Shown: in pieces, positions 35,500-47,972 of the stretch
Layout: the number at the start of each line of letters is the position of its first letter
Position numbering within the stretch: the stretch's first letter is position 1
Assembly (NCBI GenBank): GCA_028023455.1
Contig: JAQFVV010012575.1
Coordinates: 1,608,517 to 1,672,516 of the forward strand
Length of the DNA: 64,000 bases
Reading direction: 5' to 3'
From: Epiperipatus broadwayi
Lineage: Eukaryota > Onychophora > Udeonychophora > Euonychophora > Peripatidae
Notes under the pieces: model-generated
Databases searched by the model: none
What the model saw: only the letters and a program-made list of their open reading frames with translations
What the model was told of the DNA's origin: nothing
Made by a program: the position numbers and the translations under genes

Positions 35500-37159
35500 T
35501 AAAAAGATGTTTAGTAAAATGAAATTATTAAAATAAAATATCTTAAAACTTTAAAGAGACATTATAAATTATTTAATTGTTAAAAGTAAGTGATTGTAGA
35601 ATTTTTTAAAATAAATAATTCACATTAATATATAATATTAGAGATTTGATATTATTATTGTTATTTTTTTTTTTCATTTTATTCAATATCTGGAAATTTA
35701 CTGCTCAAAATAAATTCAGACAATTTATGATCAACTGCTATTGCTTATCACCATAGCAATAAATGATTTTTTTCTGGAAAAACTTAAAAAATGTACGGAG
35801 TTATGGGTAATAGTGACTAATTAAGATACCAGCTGATCAGATGCTATAAATATGACTTCTTGATAAAATTAAATCAATCTTTGTAATACTATACTGTATC
35901 CAAGATCCAGTCAAATTAAATTTTAAAATAGCAATTTTATATTATCTTTTACACTTTATAGAATGGCTGAGTAGACAAACTCACTCTGGGCATTTTGCCT
36001 AGCTGAAAAAATGTATTTTATTCTCAAACTATAATGAATAAACAACAATAAAGATGATCAATAAATACTATTTTAAAGAAAATCTAATTTATTGTCTTCA
36101 ACTATTAATGGAATTTTGGAAAATTGTTTACAGAATGTTCATTATAATATTAATCAAATCATCTGTCTCTTTTTTCAAAATAATTTTGTAATAATATATG
36201 GATTACCTCATTATGGATTACTGAAAGTTAATACTTTATACAATATGAAACTAAATCAATGTATAAATTTACAGCTTTAGAGAAAATGCTTAACTCTTAA
36301 TGAAAATCAATGAAGTTAATTCAAAATATGAATTCTTATTTATTTTCTAGATCTTATAAATATTTAAAATGGTCTGAACTATATAGCAAAATAAATTAAA
36401 TGTATTTAAATCAAAGATTAGTAATTTAGTGCTTTTAAAATGTGTGATAAATGTCACCCATAAGGATATTAGTCTACATGTGTTCCTATAAAGGATTAAA
36501 CCACTTTTTACATAAAACTACAATTCAAAATCAGTCCTATAATAACAGCTTTATGATTATAAATGCTATATATAAAATATGACATTTATCATAAATTGAT
36601 CAGCAGAAAATCTAAAATGAATTAATGTGCTAATTATACAATCTAGAGTAGGATTACTAAATGTGTTTTATTAATGTGTTACTAAGAATTTAAACCTACA
36701 AAAGGAATTACTTTGTGCTTCTTATTTAATATTTAATGTTTACATTAAAATATTGCCAGTAAATTATAAATGTTGGACTCCTCTACAAAATGTAAATATT
36801 TCCACAGGATTATTATCAACCAGTTGTGAAATTAGGATTACATTTTTGAGGAATCATTTAAATACACTCTGTTTATAATTGTTGATATATTTAGTGTATA
36901 ATTATTATTAGTGTAATAATAAATAAATAATAAAGTTATTCAGATAAGACGGAGATATGAAGGTACAGGTAACAACTTTATATTATTATTAATGATATTG
37001 GGTATGAGTGCAATATATGTGATATATATTTTATATTAAAGTCAGGTGGCATTAAGTTAAACAAACTTATAAACTTCAGTAGATCCATTCATGTTTAATT
37101 GATTGCAAGGAAATTAAGTCATATATCACATGACTTAATTTAATAAGCTTGTACTACAA
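35500..37159. other. AT-rich stretch, nothing recognised
   Basis: No coding domain. Several short ORFs are A/T-biased noise. Confidence 0.4.
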
Positions 37160-37215
37160 ATGTTATATAATGAGGATGCTAATAGCTCTTAACAAGCTTT
37201 TCTGAATATCTCTAT

Positions 37216-37257
37216 CTTCAAACCAGTTTTTAGCTCTTGCTTTCATCAGTGAGACAC
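37216..37257 (-). ncRNA. decayed hammerhead motif on the opposite arm
   Basis: CUGAUGA is kept, but GAA has become AAA and stem II is disrupted. Inverse partner of 37651-37695. Confidence 0.5.
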
Positions 37258-37650
37258 TAGGACATTCAGGTATTAGATTAAAAATACCAGGTCATTCCCC
37301 AGAATTTTCTCATAGTTACCTATTAAGTAAAAAATCTGAAATTTTCAAACATCCATATGTCTTCAAATCCAGATATCTAATTTAAATAGCCATATGAAAC
37401 TGAACTGTGTTCAGATACATCATATATAAATAGATTTAGCAAGGCTTTGGCAATTTTATATTGCTAAAGCTATTAATATATGATGTATATAAACTTAGTT
37501 TAGCCCCAAAAGTATATTGAAGTTAGATATCTGGATTTTATAGATATATGGATGTCTGAAAATTTCAGATTTTCTATTTAATGTGTAACTATTAGATAAA
37601 GGCTGGGGCTTGACCTAGTATTTTTAATCTAATACCTGAATGTCCTAGCA

Positions 37651-37695
37651 ACTCACTGATGACAGCTAGAAGTAGAAGTTAGAAACCAGTCTGAG
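37651..37695 (+). ncRNA. hammerhead ribozyme motif, core intact
   Basis: Stem I CUCA/UGAG (4 bp); CUGAUGA; stem II C-AGCU-(9-nt loop)-AGUU-A (4 bp including one G-U); GAA; stem III AC-CA-GU (2 bp); cleavage C. The stems are weaker than in other copies. Confidence 0.65.
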
Positions 37696-37745
37696 AATAG
37701 AGATATTCAGAAAAGCTTGTTAGGAGTTATTAGCATGCTCTTTAC

Positions 37746-39721
37746 ATAATGTTTAATTGACTTTATGTTTTATTAGTTCTTAAACTCAGCCTCAAATTAA
37801 TATATAGCCAAACACCCTGAGTAGATTAAATCACTAAGGAATATTTTTTTTGTATAATGCCTATGAATTGTATAATTTGAAAATGCTATACTATGCAATC
37901 AAACAGTGTTATAGTATCAAGAAACTAAATCATATTTAATAGTTAAGGTATATTTCTAAACTAATTATTTAAATTTTAAATACAGTATAAGAAGTATAGG
38001 CAGTCGATCTAGTAAAAGATATGAATATTTTAATGAATGAAACTATATATTTTGTATAGCATTTGGAATAATAATTAAATAATTTTACTTACTCCAAAAG
38101 AGTTAAAGAAGTAGCCAGTTTTTATAGAATGATGTTGATAATCTATTAATTATTATTACAAAGATATTGAAGGACATTATAAGACATTCATACTTTTCTG
38201 TAATTGAGATTAGAATTTGACTTATTACCGTTCAACCATCTTCAATAAGTGTCATGTCTTTGCAACACTTTAGAATTACACACATAATCATAACCTAAAA
38301 ATAGCTTATTCATGGAAAACAAATAATAATACTTATTAAAATTGTTATGAAATTTTATTTTTAAATTACATTTATTATTCGTTTACAATTTTGTTATTTT
38401 GTTTATATACTGGTTATTTATAATAAAGCAATTGTTATATTTAAATATAACTGTTTGTCATTAATGAAATCATCGTCTATATATATTATTGAAATAAAAG
38501 GTCATACTTCCAAGCTATTTAATTATATATTTATTTATTAAATTTATATACACCATTAATACATATGAAAAAAAAAACTTTAAATCTATACATCTTTTAA
38601 TTGAATGACCAATATTGATTTAGTTAATAACCCTGAAAATTAATTAATTGAACATCACACTTAATTTAGGACTGAGAGAAAGAGAGAGCCTTATTTAAAA
38701 ATGCATATTAATTTGTAGCAAAATAGTTCATTACACAAAAGATATCACAACAGAATACATGTACTTAGAATACAGTAAGATTATTATCATACGTCTATAA
38801 GAACACTTTAAGAAATTTATTGTTCTTAAATTTTAATGTATTATAAATTCTTGAATAGTTATTATTTATTTTAAATGTGCATTCATTTTTATTTACTTTT
38901 CATAAGTGCATAATCACTACACATAAAACACTTCTCAACTGGTTGTCTTTTGCTCCTACCTGATTGTGATTTGAACATTGGATTAGAATTGATACACACA
39001 TTGTGCCCCAGTAAAAATGTGAAATTGTTAAAGAGGCATTAAATAAAATACTATGAAAAGTGCATTAGGAGGAATGTAGTTTTTAAAAGAGAAAATTTGA
39101 TTAGCAATTAAATTCAGGACCAAAACAATGTATCTCTAACCTCCAAAAATATTAACAATAATAAATAAATAAATGTATTCCCTATTTATTGGATAATAAA
39201 ATTGTTAAGATATTTGTTATAAATATTAAAAAGAGATTATTTTGAAATTTTGCATAGGTATTCAAAAAATCTATTTATCCACTTAGGTAGCTCACAGATG
39301 AATCAGAACTTTTGTATACCTAATATCAGTTTAATCATGATACGAATTGTGGTACATCAACTATGAAAATTTTTTGCCAACAATAATCTAATTAAGATGA
39401 GATCTCCAAATACCATATGATTTCAAGAATGATTAGCTAGGCAGAAAAGTAAATGCTTGAAGCTATAACTACTGAAAGTAGTTCTGCAGCTTAGAAGACA
39501 AAGTTGATTTATTATTTAATTTTAAAAAATCAGTTTGTTGGAGTTTACAATAATTTCATAATAGAATTGACTTTCAATTTGGATATTGGTAAGATGCAAT
39601 ATGTGAAAAATCAAGAATTAGGTTTATTATTAGTGCCTTTGATAATATTTTGAAAATTATATATGAGCATAAGCTAAGTATCATTGAAAACTATAAAAAT
39701 TATAAGTACTTAACTGTAATT
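37746..39721. other. AT-rich stretch, nothing recognised
   Basis: No coding signal; a short GA-rich run near 38675. Confidence 0.4.
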
Positions 39722-40056
39722 ATATATTGGACTATTTTCGTAATCTAATATTAAGTATTGAATGTCTTTAAAAAATGTTGGGAGAATGACTCAGTTAGTT
39801 AGAGCATTACCTTAAAATTCAAAAATCTATGGTCCAGGTTCAATTCTTATGCTAGTATTATCACTTATCAGGCCAGCAATACATGAAGAAGAGAGAATAA
39901 TACCTCTCAAAATATTCCGCATATAATAACGTTGCGCTATTACTAGCAGTTGAATGTAATTGAAAAAGTTAAATAAAGTTAAATTTTTCTAAAGACATTC
40001 AATACTTAATATTACATGATGAAAATAGTCCACTATATAAATACAACTATAATACC
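39722..40056. repeat. inverted repeat split by a tRNA-derived SINE
   Basis: Arms 39722-39776 (TATATTGGACTATTTTCG...TTAAGTATTGAATGTCTTTA) and 40002-40056 (its inverse) pair at over 90% by eye. The 225-bp interval is a SINE, so the insertion fell at or near the hairpin loop. Confidence 0.75.
39778..40001 (+). mobile_element. second type of tRNA-derived SINE
   Basis: The head reads GACTCAGTTAGTTAGAGC (box A, compare TGGCNNAGTNGG), then CCAGGTTCAATTC (box B) at the usual ~40-nt spacing. A ~130-bp unrelated body follows, ending AAGTTAAATAAAGTTAAAT. The anticodon arm is poorly paired, so it is not a functional tRNA. It differs from the short GTCAAGCGTTGG SINE. Confidence 0.7.
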
Positions 40057-41062
40057 ATCATCACAAATCTTCAGGAAAACATGAAATATTTAGCATCTTC
40101 TTAAGTAGTGGAATCTTCAGCATTCTTACTTTACTTACTGTGTAATAACAGCTTTAATTAGTATGAATAGCTATTCCATTGAGGTGCAGAAAACTGGAAA
40201 AATGAATGACTATATTCTAAAAAATAAAACTGAAGTTGGCTAATCTTCCTTTAGCTGTAAAATAATAAAAAATACTATCTTTATACTAGCAAAATAAATA
40301 AAAAATTGAGTGATTGTTTATTTTTTATTTTAGCCATAATATCAAACTTAGTTTTTTAGCTGTATTGAAAATTTGGAGTGAAATTGATATCGAGATAGAA
40401 CTAAATATGGGACTATTCATTATAAAATAATAATTAACTAAAAACAGATAAGAAAGTGTCTCATTTTAAACAACATTTATGTTGATAATCAATTACAAGT
40501 CAAATTAACAATAAATATTCATTCACACATCATTTGGTTTATAGAAATGAAAGTGAATAATCTTCCTCTAGTTCTAAATTTTAAGGCCACAAGAAGATAA
40601 ATTAATTTCAGTTTCCTTCTATATGTTAAATGGTGTGGAATATTTATTTTATAGTCTTAAGAATTATTTTATTGATGATTAAACAATTGCACATATAAGA
40701 GTGGTTTGACCCATCCAAATTGACCATCTTCACTAGAAGCAAAGCAATCACTATTTTTAATGAGCCAATTACATTCATTTGAGTATCAATTATCCCAATA
40801 TTTTTTTTCCTCTAGCAAAAATAAATAAATAGATGAATAGCCATATGCTGTTTACTATTAAATGGTTAAATGGCATAGGTACAATTCAGTTTTTGCCAAA
40901 AAATTTCTTAGAAAATATTTATATACTTGATATAAACCTTCAAGAATTACTCATATGAACTTAGATTGTGAATATGTTGACATAGTACAGTTACCATGGA
41001 ATTTTACTTTCCCATTTCTATTTTTGATTACCAGATGATAACATAATATGATAATATAATAT
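40057..41062. other. AT-rich spacer
   Basis: Nothing recognised. Confidence 0.4.
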
Positions 41063-41607
41063 GATGGAAACATAATGGATTAAATTAATCACAGAATTAA
41101 ACTTGGTTGGAGTGCTTTTGGTAGAAATAACTTGATACTAAAAGGAAATATGCCTATGTGTTTGAAAATGAAGATTTTTAATAAATGTGTTTTACCAGTT
41201 CTTACTTATGGCTCTGAGACTTGGACACTTAATAAAAGAGCAATACAGAGACTTCAGACCACTCAAAGAAGTATGGAGAGATGCATGTTGGGAGTAACAA
41301 GAAAAGATCGAAAATGTAATTTGTGGGTAAGAGAACAAACAGGTATTACTCACCTCATTGAAAAAATTAAAAGTCTGAAGTGGAGTTGGCTGGACATATT
41401 TCTAGAAGAGATGATAATAGATGGACAATTGAAATCTTAAACTGGATTTCAAAAGATTGTAAAAGACCCAGAAAGAGACCACATCTGATATGGATGGATA
41501 AAATAAGAGAGTGTGCAGGGGTGATGTGGAGAAGAAAAGCTAAAGATAGAAGATGAATTGAACTTGGAGAAACCTTCATCATGCAGTGGATTGGTGATGG
41601 TTGATGA
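41063..41607 (+). pseudogene. RTE LINE 3' end (5'-truncated)
   Basis: Translates as the conserved RTE C-terminal domain: KLGWSAFGRNN-like, ILKGNMPMCLKMKIFNKCVL, TYGSETWTLNKRAIQRLQTT, SMERCMLGVTRKDRK and so on. It runs in one frame from 41132 to 41440, then shifts frame at SWLDIF (expected WAGHIS) and continues through WTIE, RPRKRPHLIWMDKI-like and CAGVMWRRKA-like parts to 41600. It begins in a segment whose start codon is chance. Lacks RT motifs, so dead on arrival. About 85-90% like the copy at 56190-56740 by eye. Confidence 0.85.
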
Positions 41608-42440
41608 TATCACAAACCATATGATTTATATTTCTGGCTATAGAACTGTGTGTAAATGGCTATAAACTATCCTACAAAAAAGTTGCTTGCACTCAAACCG
41701 TTTTTCAAAAATCATTTCCTCTGTCACATGAACTAAATATATTTCGAACAAATAAATGTACTGAGAAACGATGGGAATTATAAAAAAAAATTCTTATTAA
41801 ATATATAGCAATAAACCATCGAAAAATAAAAAAGTGGCTAACATACCAGTATTCTCAAAACAAATTCTTTAAGCAAAAATTGTCATTAAAAAAAAAAAAA
41901 AGTTTAGAAAATGCGTGTGCATAGCATAATTTTAGTTTTGATTATTTATTCCTTTAATATGTTATATATATAGAAATAGGGGGAAAGGGAAATAAATAAT
42001 AGATTTTTCACATATGTTTTGGGTTTGTAAAGAAAAACTACTGTAATAAAATTAACAGTAAAACATTAATCTACTCTGTTTTTTATCTTGTGCCGTCAAC
42101 ACTACTTCCACAAATCATTTCAGTTTTATTGCAGTACGCATCGTTTTTTATTAGTTTACGTTAAAGCTTTTTAATTTTGTAATAAAAAGTTTAACACTTT
42201 TATGAATAAGATTAATTTTAAAATATATGATTGCTATAAAAAAGATAGCTGAAAAGAGACTTTTTGATTCTTCTCTGCAGCTTTAAAAAAATCAAGCATC
42301 GCAAATTTCTAAAATCCACTTACGATATTCTCATGAAGCATTGGCTTTTAACTTTGAGTTTAAGACTTAGAGAGCATCATTTTTTTCTTAGATGAATGCT
42401 ATTTAAAAAAAGCATTAATAGTCTTTGTTTGAAAGCAAGA
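41608..42440. other. AT-rich spacer
   Basis: Nothing recognised. Confidence 0.4.
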
Positions 42441-42444
42441 TTTA

Positions 42445-42530
42445 TATATCTGGTTTTAAGACCTGTAGAGGTCCCTACTATCGCATTTTATACGCATGTG
42501 CTTGAGGCTACAGCCTTAATGAATATTATT
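42445..42530 (+). repeat. single unit of the 26.8-kb three-unit repeat family
   Basis: Shares CTGTAGAGGTCCCTACT, TCGCATTTTA and CTACAGCCTTAAT with 27050-27110. Confidence 0.65.
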
Positions 42531-42769
42531 TACGTAATCAATGTGCGTTTAAATAAATTTATAATTATATCTGTGTTTATGAATATTCGTTTTTATTTTC
42601 AGTTTATGATAGACAAAAGTGTATGACGTTCCTTTTATTCTAGAGGCTGTAAAGTCGTTATCCAAAGTAGTAGTTGATAAAAAATTAATGGGTGTCTGTT
42701 TATGGACTTAAATTATTATTTGATAATAATCCTTTATTTGCTTCCTAAAACTGTATATCCCATTCAAGT

Positions 42770-43290
42770 AAAGAAATATTGCATGAATTATATGATAAAT
42801 TGTTTATTAATATTAAATGGATCACTGATACACTTTTCAAAATTAAAAGAAAAGGTGAAGAGACAAAATTGATATGGAAAGAGGACATGTACTATACCAT
42901 AAAGGTATTCATATTAATCTGTGAAGTGGGACTAGTTATAAAATCAAAGATGGTTGAAGATGCTATGTCAAACAGAGTGGTAAACTAGTTCTTCAATTTA
43001 TTGGAAATACCAAAAACTGATTACCCAGAATTATGCCCACCAAGTATTTATTTTAAGAAAGAAGTAGAAAACTTTTATATAAATGTACAGAATGCTGTTT
43101 GAAGACGCTCATCAATATTCTAATGTTTTCTAATGAAGTTTTAATGCTAGAATTAGAAAGCAAGTGAAAAATAAAGTGCTGTGGGTAACTGGATATAAAT
43201 GACATTCTTTATGTACTTGATTGTGGATATGATTCAGCTGAAATGTTGGTCTACAGTGGTGCTGTTGAATATGCATGGACAAACCTGATC
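42770..43290 (+). pseudogene. decayed RTE endonuclease fragment
   Basis: The 42779-42988 frame resembles the part of the RTE endonuclease that contains the KWKGxEE-like, GYT-like and GVGFVV-like segments (here KRKGEETKLIWKED, EVGLVIKSKM). It continues in broken frame with PELCPPSIYFKKEVENFYINVQNAV, the equivalent of YTPTSSHFHEEVEDFYMDVQKA in the 19.4-kb copy. Several frameshifts; no RT follows. Confidence 0.55.
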
Positions 43291-43344
43291 AGTGCATCTT
43301 TTATATTGCTTATGAAAATCTTCGTTTTAAAACACATACACATA

Positions 43345-43945
43345 TAATACAATATTTTAAATGAATGTATAGATGGAAATCCTGAATGTGTAGAGTTATC
43401 CATTTAAATCAACTTAATTAGAAAGCAATTAACATAGAACAACTGCCCCAGGCCAAAAGTCCAAGTAAACTGACAGACTGATGCATCCAAAAGGAGGATC
43501 CTCTTTTAAATACCACTCTAGACCTAATATAGAGATCAAAGTACTGCATTTACATTTGTAAATGTAAGGAATCATGGTATAAACAACTTTTCAATTTTTT
43601 GATGCATCAGTCTGACAGTTTACTTTGACTCTTGGCTTGGGGCAGTTGTTCTAGATTAAGTGTGCTCTTATTAAGTTGAGTTAAATGGATAACTCCACAC
43701 ATTCAAGATTTCCATCTAAACATTCATTAAAAATATTGTACTACAACATATAACCTACCATTGAAGTGAATTATTATAATAGTAATAAAATTGAAAAGAA
43801 ATTTCTTACACCTATAAATGTAAAATGTAGTACTTTGATCTCTATATTATTCAGATCTAGAGTGGCATTTAAAAAAGGATTCTCCTTTGGATGCATCAGT
43901 CTATCATCTTACTTTTATTCTTAGCCTGAGGAAGTTGTTCTACAT
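43345..43945. repeat. complex foldback with three arm segments
   Basis: 43345-43485 is the inverse of 43600-43755 (shared GATGCATCAGTCTGACAGTT, TTGGGGCAGTTGTTCTA, TTAAATGGATAACTC). 43486-43570 is in turn the inverse of 43810-43895 (GTACTTTGATCTCTATATTA, CTAGAGTGGCATTT). So two inverted copies overlap, one interrupted by the other. No hammerhead core; no relatives seen elsewhere in the window. Confidence 0.75.
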
Positions 43946-44496
43946 TAAATGCTTAATAATCAGTGCAAATAAGTCCCCTCCCTTGCCTAAAAGTGATGTA
44001 ATAAAAAATATTAAGCTGTCAACATATGGATTGAAATTCGAGTGTTTGATATCTCTAGCTTACTTGATGAGCAATCATTTTTTTTGCAAAATGAATGCAT
44101 TATGAGAAAAAGTGATCTGATTTTCTGAACTGGTGGAAAATTGCAATATAATGAGGTAAGATGAGAGAGGCAATGATAAAAACCAACAATTTAAAATACA
44201 TGTATATTCTAAAAATGTTAATAACCATTTAAGTAAACAATGACTATTAAATTTGTGTTACTGAGAATATCTAATAATATTATTGGGATCTAATGTCCAA
44301 AGGCCCATATCACAATAAAAACTCCCAAGCCATTCTAAGGGACCATTTAACAAATTATTCACCTATTTCAATACTAATACTTTGATCTAACTTCACATTA
44401 TTATATAGATAATATGTTAATCATTAATACTCAAAGGGGAGAAACTTTATGATAGTTGTGATTTTTGTAAATTATTGATAAAATCGTCTTATTTGA
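43946..44496. other. AT-rich spacer
   Basis: Nothing recognised; the 43887 ORF begins inside the foldback and is incidental. Confidence 0.4.
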
Positions 44497-44576
44497 AACT
44501 TTTTTTTTTTTATGTGTCAAAGCATCCACCGGGAAGCGAACCCAGTTCTGCTGACCTTTCGGCCACCAACGTTTGA
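44497..44576 (-). mobile_element. short tRNA-derived SINE, minus strand, internally deleted
   Basis: T-run then TATGTGTCAAAGCATC, GGGAAGCGAACCC (box B inverse) and CCACCAACGTTTGAC: the 17718 family reversed. The 20-25 nt between the anticodon-like part and box B are missing. Flanking duplication unclear. Confidence 0.8.
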
Positions 44577-44819
44577 CTATCTTATTAATATAAAATTTTA
44601 TCTATTCTTCTGTCAGTAATAAATTTGTTATTTATATAATAATGTATTAGTTAGATAAAAGTGGATTTTTTTGTTATAATTATTAAATTAGCATTGATAC
44701 AGGAGATTGGGATTCATAGCAAGTTTGTTGAAATAACTATTCTTATTTTAATTTACAAATTGTTATTATGGTATGAACATTTAGGCTACATTTCCATTAT
44801 TATTATATATATAATAAGA

Positions 44820-45335
44820 AATTTGAACTTTTAGGCTCCATACAGCTATCCAATTCATCTTATACAACTGACACACATGATCACATCCATGTGAAAAAGA
44901 TACATGATTTCCAATATACTTATTTCATGCTGAACCAGCACTCATTAGTTAGGCCAGATTATCATCTTACACACATATATATAATCAGTGCTCAGTTTAT
45001 ATTCAAATAGAAAATCTTTAAACATTAATGAATAGACTTCAATCATCTGCACACTCAAACCCTTCAACCATCCATATCATTGAAAATCTGAAGATGAATG
45101 CTCAAAGCCCTTATTATGTATGAAGATTTGCTATCTTAATATAAACTGAGCACTGATTATATATATATATGTGTATGCGTGTGATGATCTGGAGCAACTG
45201 ATAAGTGCTGGTTCAGCATCAAATACACATATTGGAGATCATTTATCTTTTTCACATGTATGTGGGCATATGTATTGGTTATATAAGATCAAATGGGTAG
45301 ATGTAGGGAACTTGAATGTCTGAAGACATTCATTA
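44820..45335. repeat. foldback of the 35-kb family with a second foldback nested in its centre
   Basis: Outer arms (44820-44980 and about 45170-45335) share ACACATGATCACATCCATGT, GAAAAAGATACATGATTTCC and GAACCAGCACTCATTAG with 35170-35290. The inner arms (44985-45020 and 45125-45160: ATAATCAGTGCTCAGTTTAT and inverse) are a different element, bounded by ATATATAT on both sides. Confidence 0.8.
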
Positions 45336-45379
45336 TAATTACATTAAGTTTAGTATAGATAATATACATGTATTTAAGT

Positions 45380-45434
45380 ATTAAAAAAGATTTATATATA
45401 TAAGTATTATATATATAAATCTTTTTTTATTAAT
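45380..45434. repeat. small AT-rich hairpin
   Basis: AAAAAAGATTTATATATATA and its inverse TATATATATAAATCTTTTTT around AGTAT. Possibly simple-sequence drift. Confidence 0.6.
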
Positions 45435-46525
45435 AAAAGCTTGCTTTGACATTAGATTGAAGTTTCTTGGTGTTGAATAGGCATAGGTTACTTTCATGTA
45501 TTTATATATATTGCAATAAAAATAATGAATTATAATGACAATAAAATGTTTTATAACTAACTATATTAACAAGAGAAGAACTTTCAGTTAATTTTTTAAC
45601 CTTCTTCAATCAAAAATCATTCAAACTCAAATTTAACTGAAATAAATATCATCACATCACAAGATTTATAAATTTTAAAGTTATTAAATTATCTATTAAT
45701 TAAAGATATCCTATTTCTATTTATCAAAATTTCCTCTTTAATTTTTTTTATTGTGGTTTCTCTCTTCATAAAGAATCGTAGTATTTTTAGATCAAAATTG
45801 TAAGTAAACATATATATATATATTTTTATAATTAAACTTTTACTCTTACTTTTTAAATGTTATATAACAAGTGAAACTCTTTTAACCTTTTTTCAAACTA
45901 CATCTTGATTCACCTATGTATGAATAACATTACTTTTTTATTTAAAAGATAAAATATTTTTTGAATTATTTACCAATCTATTAACATTATATAAAACACA
46001 AAATATAACATTACACACACGCATATATATATATGTTCTTTTAAAAAATTAGCTTGAGCATTTGAAATGTATGTATGTGAAAATTTGAAGCAAACACCTA
46101 TGAATTTTTTTAAATAACTAAACATCTCCGAAAATGTTATATATGTGTGTGTGTTAATTTAAAGATGTTCATGGAATGAGAATTTTCTATCTAATAATCT
46201 AGATTACAGCTTCATCTATGATGTAATTATAAATAATCAACATAAGTCACAAAAATACTTTAGTGATTACTAGATCCCATGGATTCAGATAGCATGCTTA
46301 ATTTTAATTAGTTATTGCCTAGTTTCATTATAGATAAAACTTTAATCTAGATTATCACATAGAAATGTCCAATATAATTCCATGTTTACTATCTATATGT
46401 TTGTAGAAAACTTTAATGCAATTATAGCTTTTAAATTTAAATATTTAATTTTTTAGTTGGTATTGTGCATTTTTATAAATTTCAGTTGTGAAATAACCCA
46501 AACAAGCTATTATATATAATGTTAT
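45435..46525. other. AT-rich stretch, nothing recognised
   Basis: (TA)n at 45810-45822 and 46022-46034; no genes. Confidence 0.4.
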
Positions 46526-46538
46526 ATACAATCATTTT

Positions 46539-46642
46539 GTCAAGCGTTGGTGGTCGAGAGATCAGCACAGCTGCTTTACAAGCAGTTGTTCTGCGTTAGC
46601 AGGTTTGCTTCCCTGCTGATGCTATGACATGTAAAAAAAAAA
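46539..46642 (+). mobile_element. short tRNA-derived SINE
   Basis: GTCAAGCGTTGGTGGTCGAG head, box B degenerated to AGGTTTGCTTCCC, GCTATGACATGT end and A-tail. Exact duplication TACAATCATTTT at 46527-46538 and 46643-46654. Confidence 0.88.
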
Positions 46643-46655
46643 TACAATCATTTTT

Positions 46656-47860
46656 AATAGTAAATGCTGTTATTGTAAATAATATACACTACCATTTCAA
46701 TATTGAACAATATGATACTGCTTTTAAGTAAAAAATCAAAATTTAAAATGCAATCTTCTTAACAAAATGAAATATATTAAAGTTTGATTTAATAGAGACT
46801 AGAATAGCATAGCATATTTATCTATAACAGGCTAAAAAGTATGCATACTTAAGCACTAAAGTAAAAACCATTAAAAAAACACGATCATTACCTTTTTATG
46901 TATTAAAAAATGGTGACAAAGTATTAAGAAGGTTTCAAATGTTAGCCACTCTGAAAATCGAAATTTTTTAAAAAAATTCTGGACAACTGTGATGAATTAT
47001 TAGATTTCTGGATAACAGAGAGGCAATGCATTCTGATAGAGAATAATAAGTCAATCAAAGATAACTACAATGTTCAATTATTAAGATCTGCATTCTGATA
47101 GAGAATAATAAGTCAATCAAAGATAACTACAATGTTCAATTATTAAGATCTTTTTTGAGATAAAGTGAATAAAAATGTAAATTTGATATTTATTATCTGT
47201 AATGTCAGAAGAAATCAAGAAGGAGGTGAAAGACATGTGAATTTTTTAAAGATTTATTGGGAAGCTGAGGGTTGGGGATTTATTGGTGTTTTTAATATGA
47301 TTGGTTATTGAACTTTGAAAATTTTTTGACTTCAACTTTGTCATGCTGAGAGAACATTGAATTGTAGACATGTGTATCATTTTTGTTAATGGACAACAAT
47401 GATAGAATCCTTTATCTATTTGAATTTTTCCATGCACAGAAATTATGTCTTATGCAGATACCATCTTCAAGGCAATAATCCCCTACTCAGATATTTATTA
47501 CATATTTGTTTAATATCAGAGAATAAATCCATAGCAAGGAGTATAATGTGTATGTATAACCCTATCATAACTTATAATCTTGAAATATTTCTAGATGTGA
47601 TAATGGAGATTGAATTAAGTGGGTAAAACATTCGTAGTCTATATATATAAAAGAAAAAAAAAGTTTACCTAGTTTCAAATTTTGGAAGCAATTGGAGAGA
47701 TAACTTTTGACAGAAGAATAAAATTAAGTGATTTATGAGTGCCTATGAAAAGTTTAATGCTTTTTACCAAATAGAGCAAACATTTTTTTTGGGAATTTTA
47801 TTTTGCTAAATTTTTTCATCAATAGTTCTGACATAAAGTAATAACAGTTAATTTGCTACT
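46656..47860. other. AT-rich stretch with a 62-bp tandem duplication
   Basis: Apart from the duplication at 47028-47151 nothing is recognised. Overlapping 60-75-codon ORFs on both strands at 47246-47626 match nothing known to me. Confidence 0.4.
47028..47151. repeat. 62-bp tandem duplication
   Basis: GCATTCTGATAGAGAATAAT...TTCAATTATTAAGATCT occurs twice, at 47028-47089 and 47090-47151, with no difference seen, so it is recent. Confidence 0.9.
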
Positions 47861-47972
47861 AAACCAGGCAAAACTCTCCATACAGTAGTGCCACCCTGTG
47901 CCAACTAGAGTAATCAATGGTTGCCAAAAGGCTTGTGCATAAAATCCCTATCTAGTGCCTACTCATCCAATA

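Larger units (their letters stand above)
37160..37745. mobile_element. palindromic hammerhead-family foldback (about 590 bp)
   Basis: Arms 37160-37450 and about 37460-37745 are inverse, beginning and ending in GCTAATAGCTCTTAACAAGC or its complement. The sequence upstream of the ribozyme (TTTCAGATTTTCTATTTAAT, CTAGTATTTTTAATCTAATA) is homologous to the loci at 8.2 and 52.2 kb. CTGAACTGTGTTCAG lies at 37400-37414. Confidence 0.85.

Noticed and set aside
39778-39860. Functional tRNA gene
   Set aside because: Box A and box B are present, but the anticodon arm and acceptor pairing are poor and the sequence runs into a SINE body.
43470-43900. CTGATGCATCC...GGAG in the 43-kb foldback as another hammerhead
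   Set aside because: CTGATG is followed by C, there is no GAAA and no UH site with a third helix. The resemblance is limited to six bases.
47246-47626. Overlapping ORFs on both strands as a gene remnant
   Set aside because: I could not match them to any family; ORFs of this length occur by chance in the window.
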